DNA of 64,000 nucleotides from Zarea fungicola (Eukaryota > Ascomycota > Sordariomycetes > Hypocreales > Cordycipitaceae), in NCBI GenBank assembly GCA_900169235.1, contig FWCC01000256.1, positions 62,001-126,000 on the forward strand. The letters run 5' to 3'. The position numbers and the translations under genes are program-made. The notes below the pieces were generated by a model. That model was given only the letters and a program-made list of their open reading frames with translations, had not been told where the DNA came from and did no database searches. Shown in pieces: positions 53,614 to 64,000 of this stretch (position 1 is its first letter; the number at the start of each line of letters is the position of its first letter).

Positions 53614-55053
53614 GTTATCCTCTTTCAGCTGTATTGATAAGCCAAGAGTGATTGGAGGGCTACCAGGTCTGAATTAGAGGAGCAAGTTGGCCAGTTGGGC
53701 AGTTTTAAGTCGAAGGACGAGCTAAGACACTCGGGTGCGGAACCCGTATTCTCCACGATCGCTGTTAGTCGTACGACCCTCCGGGGTTAATGTACTTGCA
53801 TATGGAGTGGAGTGGAAAGCAGTGAAGGGTTCGGTAGGATAAAGCAGCGGGCTTGGATTATTGAAGGAGATTCACTTGAGGCACGATCTTTCTAGTCAAA
53901 TAGTCAAAAACAGTGGAAACAACTTACGAGCAAAAGGGTTTGTTATCCTTGCGTGGCGGCGCCGTAGCTAGCCAAAGAGCTAGGGTCGTGCGGAGTTAAC
54001 ACATCACGACCATCTCCCTTTCTTGCATCAGCATGTCTTTTTCTTGATTTCTCTATCTTAAAAATAAAATCTTTAATTATCCGGGTCTTTCATTCTCCGT
54101 GTTTTATCTTTTCAACAAATATGATCATGGATCAAGCCAACCTCGGCTATAGGCAAAGTACTGAGGTTCAGGGGTTCCGTTGGGAGATGAGTGTCTACTT
54201 ACCTTGTTGCCAGGCAGGTAGGTTGGTAGGTTGGTAGGTACCTAACTACTAACTAGGCTAGCTAATGAATAAATGTATTTTGAGCGTGAGTTCCTCAATG
54301 TTGATAAAATGACCCGGCTATTCGTTAAGATCGCTTGTAAATTCAACTGTCACTCCTAAATCGCTACACATCGCCCCCAAAAATTATTGCTCTCTCTCTC
54401 TTTCTCTCTCTTTTCACCTCCTGCAATTGGCCTAGCAGATCCCAGGATGCCCAAAAGCTATCCAATGCTGGTGGGTGATTCCATTGAATCATTTACGTGA
54501 AAGGCTACGCAATCACTTACTACGGCTAATATGAGACTAGTATATAGCAAGAGAATCGAACGACTTGACAAAATCGGAGCTCTCATATTGTATACGGTAG
54601 AGTCGTATCTCATGAATTGAATTCAAGAAGTCGTGGGCGGTTGTGTGTCAGTACGTCAGAGGCTCAAGAAGCTCAAAAACACATCGCTCCCAATCATACA
54701 TACCCTAACAAAGTTTCAAGTCTGCTACCAACAAGTTGGCCTTGCGGAAAGAGTACTAAGAAGTCAACTAAATAATGTACCTCTGGAGTGTGGGCTCCCC
54801 CAATTTTTTTGGGTACTGGTTGGCAGCAAAAATATGGGTCAGCACGCCCTTTGTGTTAACGGGTTCTCTCGGATATCCGAAGGCGCAGGAAATAAATATT
54901 ATTAATACAGATTCGAAACGGCATTGCCGGTTCTCGGGGTCTGGAGGTCAATTTTACATCTTCAGGCTCGCCGTCTCATAACTTCTCTCCAAAACACTCG
55001 GCATTGGCAGAAATTGTGCTTTCTTTTCGCCACGTGTAGCTGCCTCAAGCGGA
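53614..55053. other. Divergent intergenic interval with short simple repeats
   Basis: About 1.4 kb. It contains a GGTTGGTA minisatellite (54217-54240), a TC-rich run (54391-54414), and AT-rich sequence. Frames around 54633-54981 show no family resemblance. Confidence 0.5.
54217..54240 (+). repeat. GGTAGGTT/GGTTGGTA minisatellite
   Basis: Three 8-bp units of GGTAGGTT in tandem, adjoining TAGGTACCTAACTACTAACTA, which partly reverses the motif. Confidence 0.75.
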
Positions 55054-55958
55054 ATGCGTCCTTCCTTGATGCAGACGGCCCTGCGGCATCGCCAGACAGG
55101 CCGCCTACAGCCGCATCGCAGGGTGTGGCAGCATCAGCAGAGGGTGAATTCGACGTCACAATCCAAAGCCGCCAAAAGCCCATCCTCCGTCTCAAATGGC
55201 GGGGCAGCGGATGCTGGACAGGCTTCAGCAGCCGGCGCAACCCCGGTCCCGATATGGATGCGCTTGGGGCCGTTGACTTCAATCGCTACGGCATTTGGGC
55301 GCGCACAAAAGAAAAGGCCGTACGTGGTTCAGTTTGCGAGCGCGCTCGTCATCTTTTCATGCGCCGATGTCAGCGCCCAAAATATTGGCGATGCTGAGTA
55401 TGACCCGATGCGAACAGCTAGGACCATGGTAATTGGCTCCCTCTTTGCCATCCCGCAATATCACTGGTAAGTACCAAATGATCCCATGTGCTTGAATAAA
55501 CACGGCCCTTTTTCTTCCAAGGGAGTAGCCTGATTTCAAGTCGCAGGTTCCATGTGCTGGCACGTCTATTCAATTACAAATCAAAGGCGTTATCCGTTGC
55601 TGCCAAGGTTCTCTTTGGCCAGTTCACTTTTGCCATCGCGTTCCCGACATACTTTTTCGGCATGCAGGCTCTTCTTTCGGGCGAGAATCTCGCACGCGCC
55701 CTGCAGCGCCTAAAAGATACAGTCCCTCTCAGCTGGCAGAATTCATGGAAGGTCTGGCCGGCGGCCATGGCATTCAACCTTACATATGTGCCTCTTGAGT
55801 ACCGTGCACTTTTCAGCGGCCTCGTTGCCATTGGTTGGCAGACGTATCTGAGCTGGATGAACCGCCAGGCAGAAATGAAGGAAAAGGCAAATCAGGATGC
55901 TGCTCAAGAGCTCAAGGTTTTGGCAGTAGCACCGGTTGCGGCTGCTGTTGCTGCGTAA
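55054..55958 (+). CDS. Mpv17/PMP22 family membrane protein
   Basis: Two exons, 55054-55466 and 55547-55958, giving 274 residues. The first ~45 residues are basic and hydroxylated (RHRQTGRLQPHRRVWQHQQR), consistent with a mitochondrial presequence. Family motifs follow: DPMRTARTMVIGSLFAIPQY joined to HWFHVLARLF, FGQFTFAIAFPTYFFGMQAL, and the signature NSWKVWPAAMAFNLTYVPLE followed by YRALFSGLVAIGWQTYLSW. There are four hydrophobic segments. Mpv17/Sym1 proteins form channels of the inner mitochondrial or peroxisomal membrane and are needed under metabolic stress. The presequence points to mitochondria. The C-terminal Ala/Val tail is unremarkable. Confidence 0.9.
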
Positions 55959-56661
55959 CATCCCCGACCACCTCCCCCCGACTGATTTATGTATTTGGTT
56001 TTGGACGGCATCGTGATATAGAAAAGGTAAGCTTCGGCGTTTGGTTTAATTTTGAGACAATGACTAGAATTGGCCACCAGGCAACGATTAAAATACATAG
56101 ACAATATAGAGCGCACTTTAATTTCTTCTCATTTAAAGAAAAAAAAATCTACTTTTTATCTTGACTGGCCGGAATTCAGTGCAAACCAGCATGGCTTATC
56201 TAGTTAATGGGATTAGCGCTACTGAGAACTCCGTACCTAGAGATGGCGGTAAAGATAAAGCAAAACCTGGCACCCGCGTTACCAGGATAGCGCCGCCCTG
56301 TCCAGCTTGGCATCGTGTTTCAACGTAGGCAGTAAAAAGCAAAATCGCAAAGTGAGCCGCAGGAACAAAGGTCTAAATTCAAGATTTGTTTATAGAGCTT
56401 TCTAATTGGCAGAAAAAGAACAGGGTAAAAGAAAGAAAAAAAGGGGGGGACCAGAAAAAGAAAACGAAAAAAACCTGGCATCCAGGCCCTTCAATGTTGT
56501 TTTGAGTCATCACCACGCGATCGTCGTCCCCACTGAAACGCCTTACAAGGTCTAGGCGGCTTCACAAAGAATAAGACGTCATTTCTAGGCTAGCTTCTAC
56601 CAACCTTCATAAACCGATTGAAAACCGGCTGTGATGTGGCGGTGTCAATTGAGTTCAAACC
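55959..56661. other. Intergenic, nothing recognised
   Basis: Between tandem genes. AT-rich, with poly-A and a poly-G run (56443-56449). One copy of ACTCCGTAC (56228-56236). Confidence 0.55.
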
Positions 56662-58645
56662 ATGAAGCTTTGGGATATCATTCAATCCTTTGTCGCAGGC
56701 GTCCAGAACTCTCGGCGGACCGACGAACAACCATTAATTCGTCGGGATGACGCCGCTAGCATGGAAGCTGGTTCTCCAGCTACTGAAGGCTCATCCGCCC
56801 AAGGCCATCGAGATGCTGCCGCCATGCTGCTCATAAAGCTTGGCCGCTCGCCAGACGAAAGAGTCAATGTTTCACCAAAGGACGACACAAGAGTTCTCCG
56901 ACGCATCGACCTCGCGCTTCTCCCGCTTATGCTGACGGTCTACTTTCTCCAAGCGTTGGACAAGGCAACACTGTCCTACGCATCCATTTTCGGCCTCATT
57001 GAGGATACAAAGCTCGTCGGCGACCAATTCTCATGGCTTGGAAGCATCATCTTCGTGGCACAGCTAATTATGCAGCTTCCGCTGGCCTTGGCGCTCGTGA
57101 AGCTGCCAATTGGAAAATTTACAGGTGCAATGGTGCTGGGCTGGGGACTTACCCTGACGACCATGTCATGGGCAAAAAACTTTAATCAACTCATGGCCGC
57201 AAGATTCCTTCTAGGGGCCTTTGAGGCTTCAGTTGGTCCAAGTTTTGTGGCCATTACCCAGATGTGGTGGCGTAGAAGGTAAAACAGAGCCGCGAGAAAT
57301 CCTCTAGCAATAGCTGACTTTGCTTAGGGAGCAAACCATGAGAATTGGGTCTTGGTATTGCATGAATGGCTTGACTTGGGTTGTAAGTCCGGCATCGTCA
57401 ACACCTTGGGACGACTACTCGCTGATGCTAATACATGGCAGTTTGGCAGCCTTGCCACTTATGGTCTGGCCAGTATCACCTCTAGTCTGCGCCCATATCA
57501 GGTTTGTATCTATAATCAAACTGTGTTATTCTATACTAATACAATCTCGAAGATTATATTCCTCACATTTGGCCTCGTGACCGTTGTTGTGGCTGGCGCC
57601 ATGTTTCTATGGATGCCCGACTCACCAACCGAAGCCAAGTTCTTGGATGATGATGACAAACTCATCGCCATAGAAAGATTGCGAGGCAACCAAATGGGTG
57701 TCATGTCTCGGGAATGGCGACAGGCACACTTCTATGAGGCACTAACGGACGTCAAGTCATGGCTCTGGGTGGCTATGATCTTTTGCATCTCGGTGCCCTC
57801 CAATGGCATCTCTACCTTCGGCCCGCTCATTCTCAATTCCTTTGTTTCAAATCCTTTCGACGCCATGCTTTTCAACGTACCGGTCGGCATCTCACACATC
57901 ATTGCGGTTTCTCTTAGCGCGTATGTGTCGATGAAGTGGAAACTCAAAGGCATCGTCATTATTCTACTCTGCATTCCTCCAATCATTGGCTTCGGTATTC
58001 TTCTAAGCTATCCTCACGATGATGCACACCGCGGCGTCCTGTTGGCAGGCTACTTCTGCTTGTCAACATTTACTGGTATTAGTAGGTTACTGCTTCACCC
58101 TATCCCCTAACCCTACACGTGAACATGAACAGTTCCTGTTAACAAAATCAGCACCCTTGATTTACTCTTGGTCGGCTCAAAACACTGCTGGAGACACAAA
58201 ACGAAAGTCCACTTCTGCTCTCGTTTTTATTGGCTCCTCTGCAGGCAACATCATCGGCCCGCTTCTTTTTACGCCAGATGAAGCACCCTCTTACGGTCGC
58301 GGGTTGCGGGCCAACATTGCCCTGTTCAGCGCAGTTATTGTGTTGGTGCTGATCACATCCAGCTACTTGAAATTGCTAAATAAAAGCCATTCTGACCGCC
58401 GTGTTGCCTTGGGTAAAAAGGCCGTCGTCTTTGATTCCAGCCTGGAGACAGCTGGCGAGGTTGGCCGCATGGGTACGATTGAGGAAAACTGGCAGAGAGA
58501 GACGCGGCTCCATCACGGCGAACTTGGTTCTAGTCTGGACGCCGCGGATGGACAACCATCTGAGGATGAGGAAGAAACTCGACACAGCAACGCGTTTGCG
58601 GACCTGACTGACTTGGAAAATGAGGATTTCATATTTGTCTTTTAA
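56662..58645 (+). CDS. Major facilitator transporter, Dal5/allantoate permease-type (ACS family)
   Basis: Five exons: 56662-57278, 57328-57382, 57442-57501, 57553-58081, 58152-58645, giving 584 residues. After a polar N-terminus (about 80 residues) come RRIDLALLPLMLTVYFLQALDK, typical of anion:cation symporter family helix 1, then GLIEDTKLVGDQFSWLGSII and RFLLGAFEASVGPSFVAITQ. Exons 2 and 3 are small (55 and 60 nt) and restore WYCMNGLTWVFGSLATYGLA and SSLRPYQIIFLTFGLVTVVV. PLIYSWSAQNTAGDTKRK marks the second half. The C-terminal ~90 residues are cytosolic, polar and acidic, longer than usual. Relatives carry allantoate, ureidosuccinate, biotin precursors, nicotinate or similar anions across the plasma membrane. 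The substrate cannot be assigned. Confidence 0.9.
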
Positions 58646-59006
58646 ATCGCGGGCTATCAGTGGTTATGCGAGCCGTATTGCAGAATGCCCAACAAGGGCC
58701 ATCATGGAAGTATACGGTAAAATGACTGTCAGTATATATAACAACCCAAATCATGCTTAATACAAGCCCACCTACAATTTAGAATCAGCCACGGAAGTGA
58801 TGGTTGGGCTGCATTGGTGTGGTCCCTGCGGCCCCAATGCATGCCGTACACCGCAAAGACCCCGCTGTGAATGCTGCACCTGCAAGCACTGCCTCGTTGC
58901 ACCTGCATGCCACATGGCCCGCGTACTTTTTATTTCCGCTATTGTTCTTCTCGTTTCGCTTTTACTCTCTTTCAACCTTTCTTCATCCCCCTACAAATCT
59001 ACCAAC
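58646..59006. other. Promoter and leader of the chitinase gene
   Basis: 361 bp. The chitinase reading frame is open upstream of 59007 and contains another ATG at 58914 in this interval (see the chitinase entry). Confidence 0.5.
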
Positions 59007-60314
59007 ATGAGTTATCGATCGGTGGCCTACTACGTTAACTGGTATGACGGGCCACCCATAATCAAGTCACGCCAATTGATCAATGCTAACAGTTGACGCT
59101 TTCCTAGGGCTATATATGCGCGGAAGTACTTGCCGCAGGATCTTCCGGCTGAGAACATCACTCATGTTTTGTATTCATTTGCCAATGTTCGAAGTGAAAC
59201 TGGCGAGGTGTACGTTTTTTACCCCGCCGATGTGTGTTGACGCGTACTGACATCATCGATCGCCAGCTTCCTGACGGATGGCTGGGCGGACACAGACATC
59301 CATTGGGAAGGCGATTCTTGGAATGATACAGGAACTAACGTATATGGTTGTGTCAAGCAGCTAAATATTTTGAAGAAGCGTAACCGAAACTTCAAGGTAC
59401 TTCTCTCCATTGGTGGCTGGACTTACAGCTCCAACTTCCCCACCCCCGCCAGTACACCGGAAGGCCGCGTTACTTTCGCCAAGTCATCTGTTGAGCTTGT
59501 CAAAAATCTTGGATTCGATGGCCTTGACATTGATTGGGAATACCCGAAATCTGCAGAGGAAGCCGGCCATTTTGTTGAGCTCCTTGCTGAGGTTCGCCGG
59601 GAGCTGGATGAATACTCTGCCAGAGCGGCGGACAACTACCACTTTGAGATGTCCGTAGCCTGCCCTGCCGGACCTGAGAACTTTAAGAAGCTGGATATTA
59701 CAGGAATGGACCAGTACTTGGACTTTTGGAATCTCATGGCATATGATTACGCCGGCTCATGGGATCAGACCAGTGGCCACCAGGCCAACTTATACCCATG
59801 CAACGACAGCCCGTCTTGCACGCCATTCTCGACCGTGGCAGCTGTCGACTATTACACGCAAAATGGCATTTCACCAGACAAGCTAGTCCTTGGAATGCCG
59901 CTGTATGGTCGTACGTTTGAAAACTGTGACGGCATCGGCAAACCGTTCCAGGGCGTAGGACAAGGTACTTGGGAACAGGGCGTATACGACTACAAGAAGC
60001 TGCCTCTAGAGGGGGCTGAGGAGTGCATGGACGAGGATTCCGGAGCCACATATTGCTACAACCCTCAATCAAGGACCCTTGTCAGCTATGACACCGTGGA
60101 ACTTGCTAAGATCAAGGCCGCATTCATCAAGGAGCGGGGTCTTGGCGGCGGCATGTGGTGGGAAAGCAGTGCAGACAAGGGCGGCGACGATTCATTGATT
60201 CAAGCAGTCGTCAGTGAATTTGGCGGCTGTGAAGCACTTCGAAAGCAAGATAACTGCATCAGCTATCCTGAGACCAAGTATGATAACTTGCGGGATGGTC
60301 TGCCTGACAACTGA
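59007..60314 (+). CDS. GH18 chitinase
   Basis: Three exons: 59007-59041, 59108-59209, 59267-60314, giving 394 residues. It hydrolyses chitin by substrate-assisted catalysis. The GH18 pattern is intact: [39 protein letters not shown], and [12 protein letters not shown] with the DxxDxDxE catalytic motif, whose Glu is the acid/base. Then come [21 protein letters not shown] and [15 protein letters not shown]. The start at MSYRSVAYY resembles intracellular or non-classically located chitinases. An in-frame ATG at 58914 would add 31 residues starting MARVLFISAIVLLVSLLLSF, a signal peptide or membrane anchor. The frame ends [11 protein letters not shown] with no chitin-binding domain. Six-plus cysteines lie in the second half. 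Confidence 0.92.
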
Positions 60315-60726
60315 GCAAAATGGTAACCAGGCTCACTAACATGGAAGCCTGGCGGAGGCAAAGCGAGCCCTAAATTGAGTCACCTTCAAACGACAACTTT
60401 TCATTTCCTCCGAGTATTGCTATAGGACATCTTCTCCGCATAGTATTCGCGTAGGCAATGAATAAAATAGAATTGTCCAAATATTTACAAGTTTGTGTCG
60501 TCACTTACGGCAAGCTCTGGCGCGGTGCGATATGTGCACTATCTCCACGTGATGTAACCCCACCTTCCTCTCCCAACACTCTCCCATTGGCCCAGGCTGA
60601 AGCTCCAGAAATTTTCCTCTGAAGAAAAAGTGCAAAAAATCGTGCAGCGAATTTCCAACTACACCAATCTCCAGCCAGGACGCCTGTTATTCGACCCAAT
60701 TGCGGCGCAACAAGCGACGAGACACG
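60315..60726. other. Intergenic, promoter of nop56
   Basis: 412 bp with no supported ORF. CT-rich sequence near 60560-60660 fits a housekeeping promoter. Confidence 0.55.
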
Positions 60727-62392
60727 ATGTCGCACATTGATTACGCTCTATACGAGTCCCCAGTGGGCTATGCTCTCTTCCAGGTGGTGCATCAGGCGGA
60801 TGCCGTGGGTTTGAAGTTGAAGGAAACCCAGGCGGCCGTCAATGATTTGGCCAAGTTTGGCAAGATGGTCAAGCTGGTCAACTTCAGTCCTTTCCGGTAA
60901 TAATTATTCTTGGCGAACCCATCGTCTCAATTTTATTCAGTCTCTCAACAAGCCGCTGTGACTAACTCGGTTTCTGCTTCCAGTGGCCATGTCGAAGCTC
61001 TCGAGAACATCAACCTCGTTTCCGAGGGCATCTGCTCCGACTACCTGAAGTCCGTACTCGAGCTCAACCTCCCTAAGAGCGGAAAGAAGAGCAAGATCAC
61101 TCTTGGCGTCTCAGAGAAAAACCTTGCTGGTGCCATTAAGGGCGAGTTCGCTGGCCTCGAGTGCGAAACGGCTGACACATCAGAGATTGTCTCTGACGTT
61201 ATTCGTGGCATCCGCCAGCACGCCGACAAGCTTCTGAGTGACCTCAAGACCGGCGATATTGAGAAGGCCGGTCTCGGTATGGGTCACGCCTACTCACGCG
61301 CCAAGGTCAAGTTCAGCGTCACCAAGAATGACAACCACATTATCCAAGCCAGTGCCACCCTCGACTTCCAGGACAAGGGTGTCAACCAGTTCTTCATGCG
61401 TGTCCGAGAGTGGTACGGCTGGCACTTCCCCGAGCTGATCAAGATTGTCTCTGACAACTTGACATATGCCAAGCTCGTCATCGCCATCGGCGACAAGAAG
61501 ACCTTGTCCGATGACAAGCTGCACGACCTTGCTGCCATTGTCGAAGAGGACGGCGAGAAGGCACAGGCCATCATTGACGCCGCCAAGGTATCCATGGGCT
61601 TTGATGTCCTCCCTGCCGATCTCGAGATTATCACCCAGCTCGCCGAGGCCGTCGTCAAGCAGGCAAATAACCGCAAGACCACCGGCGGCTACCTTGAGAA
61701 GAAGATGCACCACGTTGCCCCCAATCTGCAGGCCCTCATTGGCACCCCTGTCGGCGCCCGTCTGATCTCCCACGCTGGTTCGCTCACCAACCTGTCCAAA
61801 TACCCCGCCTCCACTCTGCAGATTCTTGGTGCCGAGAAGGCTCTCTTCCGTGCTCTTAAGAGCAAGAGCAACACCCCCAAGTATGGACTGATCTACCACA
61901 GCAGCTTCATCGGCAAGGCCGGTGCCCGCAACAAGGGCCGTATCTCCAGATACCTTGCCAACAAGTGCAGTATCGCCACCCGTATCGACAACTTCTCTGA
62001 GAACCCCTCTACCAAGTTCGGCGAGGCTCTCCGTCAACAGGTCGAGGACCGTCTGGAATTTTACGCCTCCGGCAAACGTCCTGCCAAGAACGCCGATGTA
62101 ATGGTAAGCTTTGCCCCGTATTATTCAAATGCGTATATGACAATGTACACTAACACGCTATTTTCAGAAATCCGCCATGGCCAGCCTTGGCGATGCTGAT
62201 GAGGATGAGGAGATGGCTGATGTCGGTGTCACTCCTAAGAAGGATAAGAAGGACAAGAAGGACAAGAAGGACAAGGACAAGAAAGAGAAAAAGGATAAGA
62301 AGCGCAAGGCCGACGAGGACGCCGGCAAGGAGGACGACGGCGAGAAGAAGAAGAAGAAGAAGAAGAGAAAGTCCGAGGCTGCCGACGAGTAG
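60727..62392 (+). CDS. nop56: Nop56, core protein of box C/D snoRNPs
   Basis: Three exons: 60727-60896, 60984-62103, 62168-62392, giving 504 residues. Nop56 with Nop58, Snu13 and fibrillarin guides rRNA 2'-O-methylation in the nucleolus. The N-terminus SHIDYALYESPVGYALFQV is the Nop56 rather than the Nop58 type. The coiled-coil (NOSIC) and Nop domains are intact: LGMGHAYSRAKVKFSVTKND, REWYGWHFPEL, and GARLISHAGSLTNLSKYPAS followed by LGAEKALFRALK and PKYGLIYHSSFIG. The C-terminal exon is a KKDKKDKKDK-type lysine tail after an acidic DADEDEEMAD stretch, as in yeast Nop56. Introns are typical in length and keep the frame. Confidence 0.96.
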
Positions 62393-63232
62393 GACTCGAA
62401 CCTAGAACGGAATGAGCATTCTGTTTTCGGTGTGGGGTCCCTTGCGATTCCACACTGATGGCGCATGATTGTATATGACGTCTGACGAGGGTAGGGGAGG
62501 GCCTGATGTACAACTTTTTGGGCTAGTACGGCGCTTACTACGCGCAAGCACACCTCTTTTTGTCACTGTCAAGGACTCGATACGCTTCACTAGATGGTTT
62601 GCTTGCGTTGTTTGGTTGGGAGTTTTTCTGGATTTTTTTCCCTCTTTTTTTTTGTCTTTTTGCGCAGGCACTTTGGCGTTGAGGGCATACTTGGCTTCGT
62701 TTTGTATCTAGTTCTACTTTTTCTCTCAAAATTTCTTGTCGTTGGCTATGTACGAACCAGATCTGGTTTTAACTCCAGAAAACTAAACTATTGCAATATT
62801 ACTACTTGAGCAGGAAATCATAATTGAACAACAAGGCTAATGTGCTTTGATGAAGAATGCTGCTAGTTGGCAGGTCTGTCTAAACGTGACTAGGCTACTC
62901 GTTACGCGAGCAGGTTTGGCCGGTTATAATTTCAAAATTTTGGCGGAGCTCAGCCTGGGCTATTGCCGTGGCTGACGAACATTGGACGGTACGACCAGAT
63001 AATTGCTACGAGACAACGAGTCGCAGTGGCGCGACTAATTTTAATGGTATCATCAAATTTTTTTGTTTTGGTTCGTCTTAAATAAACATTTCATTACCCT
63101 AAGCCAGATGCACTGTATGCTACATCAACGCCATTTTTGCTCTGGTCGTCCCAAGCGCCCGAAAAAGAAAGACAGGTCGCCCCAAAGTCATTCCATAAAT
63201 CTGAATCAACATTTATATGGCAAAAGAGTAAT
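62393..63232. other. Convergent 3' flanks, nothing recognised
   Basis: AT-rich, with poly-T runs (62631-62660). An apparent tRNA B-box at 62393-62405 was checked and rejected. Confidence 0.6.

Positions 63233-64000
<768 letters not shown>

Noticed and set aside
61294..62037. 247-codon frame antisense to nop56
   Set aside because: Shadow of a highly biased housekeeping gene; Val/Gly/Leu-rich translation with no family resemblance.
62393..62405. Perfect tRNA B-box (GGTTCGAGTCC) on the minus strand
   Set aside because: It overlaps the nop56 stop codon. No A-box or matching acceptor stem is found 50-75 nt upstream, and the T-stem has a mismatch.

Overview
This window is nuclear DNA from a filamentous ascomycete, most likely a Sordariomycete of the order Hypocreales. 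The evidence is short introns of about 50-100 bp with GT..AG ends and CTAAC/CTAAT-like branch sites, compact genes on both strands, and families typical of these fungi: Zn2Cys6 regulators, an ApsB/Mto1-type microtubule organiser, a GT90 glycosyltransferase, a Dal5-type transporter and a GH18 chitinase. Exon structures were worked out by hand from reading frame, splice signals and remembered family alignments. Thirty-two protein genes are supported, plus two weak small ORFs. No tRNA, rRNA, CRISPR array or intact transposon was found.

Layout. 1-5.4 kb: the 5' part of a secreted type-B carboxylesterase-like gene that lacks the nucleophile serine, a small single-exon gene of bacterial type, a secreted protein of unknown function, and a gene-poor stretch. 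5.4-10.1 kb: an ESCRT-linked block with an AMSH/Sst2 JAMM deubiquitinase, prefoldin subunit 6, and the AAA ATPase Vps4 divergent from prefoldin. 10.5-15.2 kb: a mitochondrial transcription factor B-like protein and a GT90 (CAP10-like) glycosyltransferase, followed by a 4.4 kb gene-free interval that contains an unresolved poly-G/N tract. 19.6-25.6 kb: arginase, a four-helix membrane protein, and a divergent pair made of a short-chain dehydrogenase and a Zn2Cys6 regulator.

27.6-45.4 kb: a Q/N-rich small protein, the large ApsB/Mto1 coiled-coil protein, deoxyribose-phosphate aldolase divergent from a DUF1479 protein, a DUF1993 protein, a small Mrx7-like mitochondrial protein with an 18-nt exon, an unusual EH-domain plus cysteine-rich protein, and a second transcription factor with an incomplete zinc cluster. 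46-64 kb: a secreted amidase, an unnamed coiled-coil protein, a DUF885 HExxGH protein, an Mpv17/PMP22 protein, a Dal5-type MFS transporter, a GH18 chitinase, Nop56, and the ubiquitin-S27a fusion.

Most of the window is ordinary housekeeping gene space and I see no clear new multi-gene system. The most interesting items are the nucleophile-less esterase, the bacterial-type gene beside it, the EH/zinc-finger fusion, the half zinc-cluster regulator, the Q/N-rich protein, the dehydrogenase/regulator pair, and a set of short repeats upstream of arginase.
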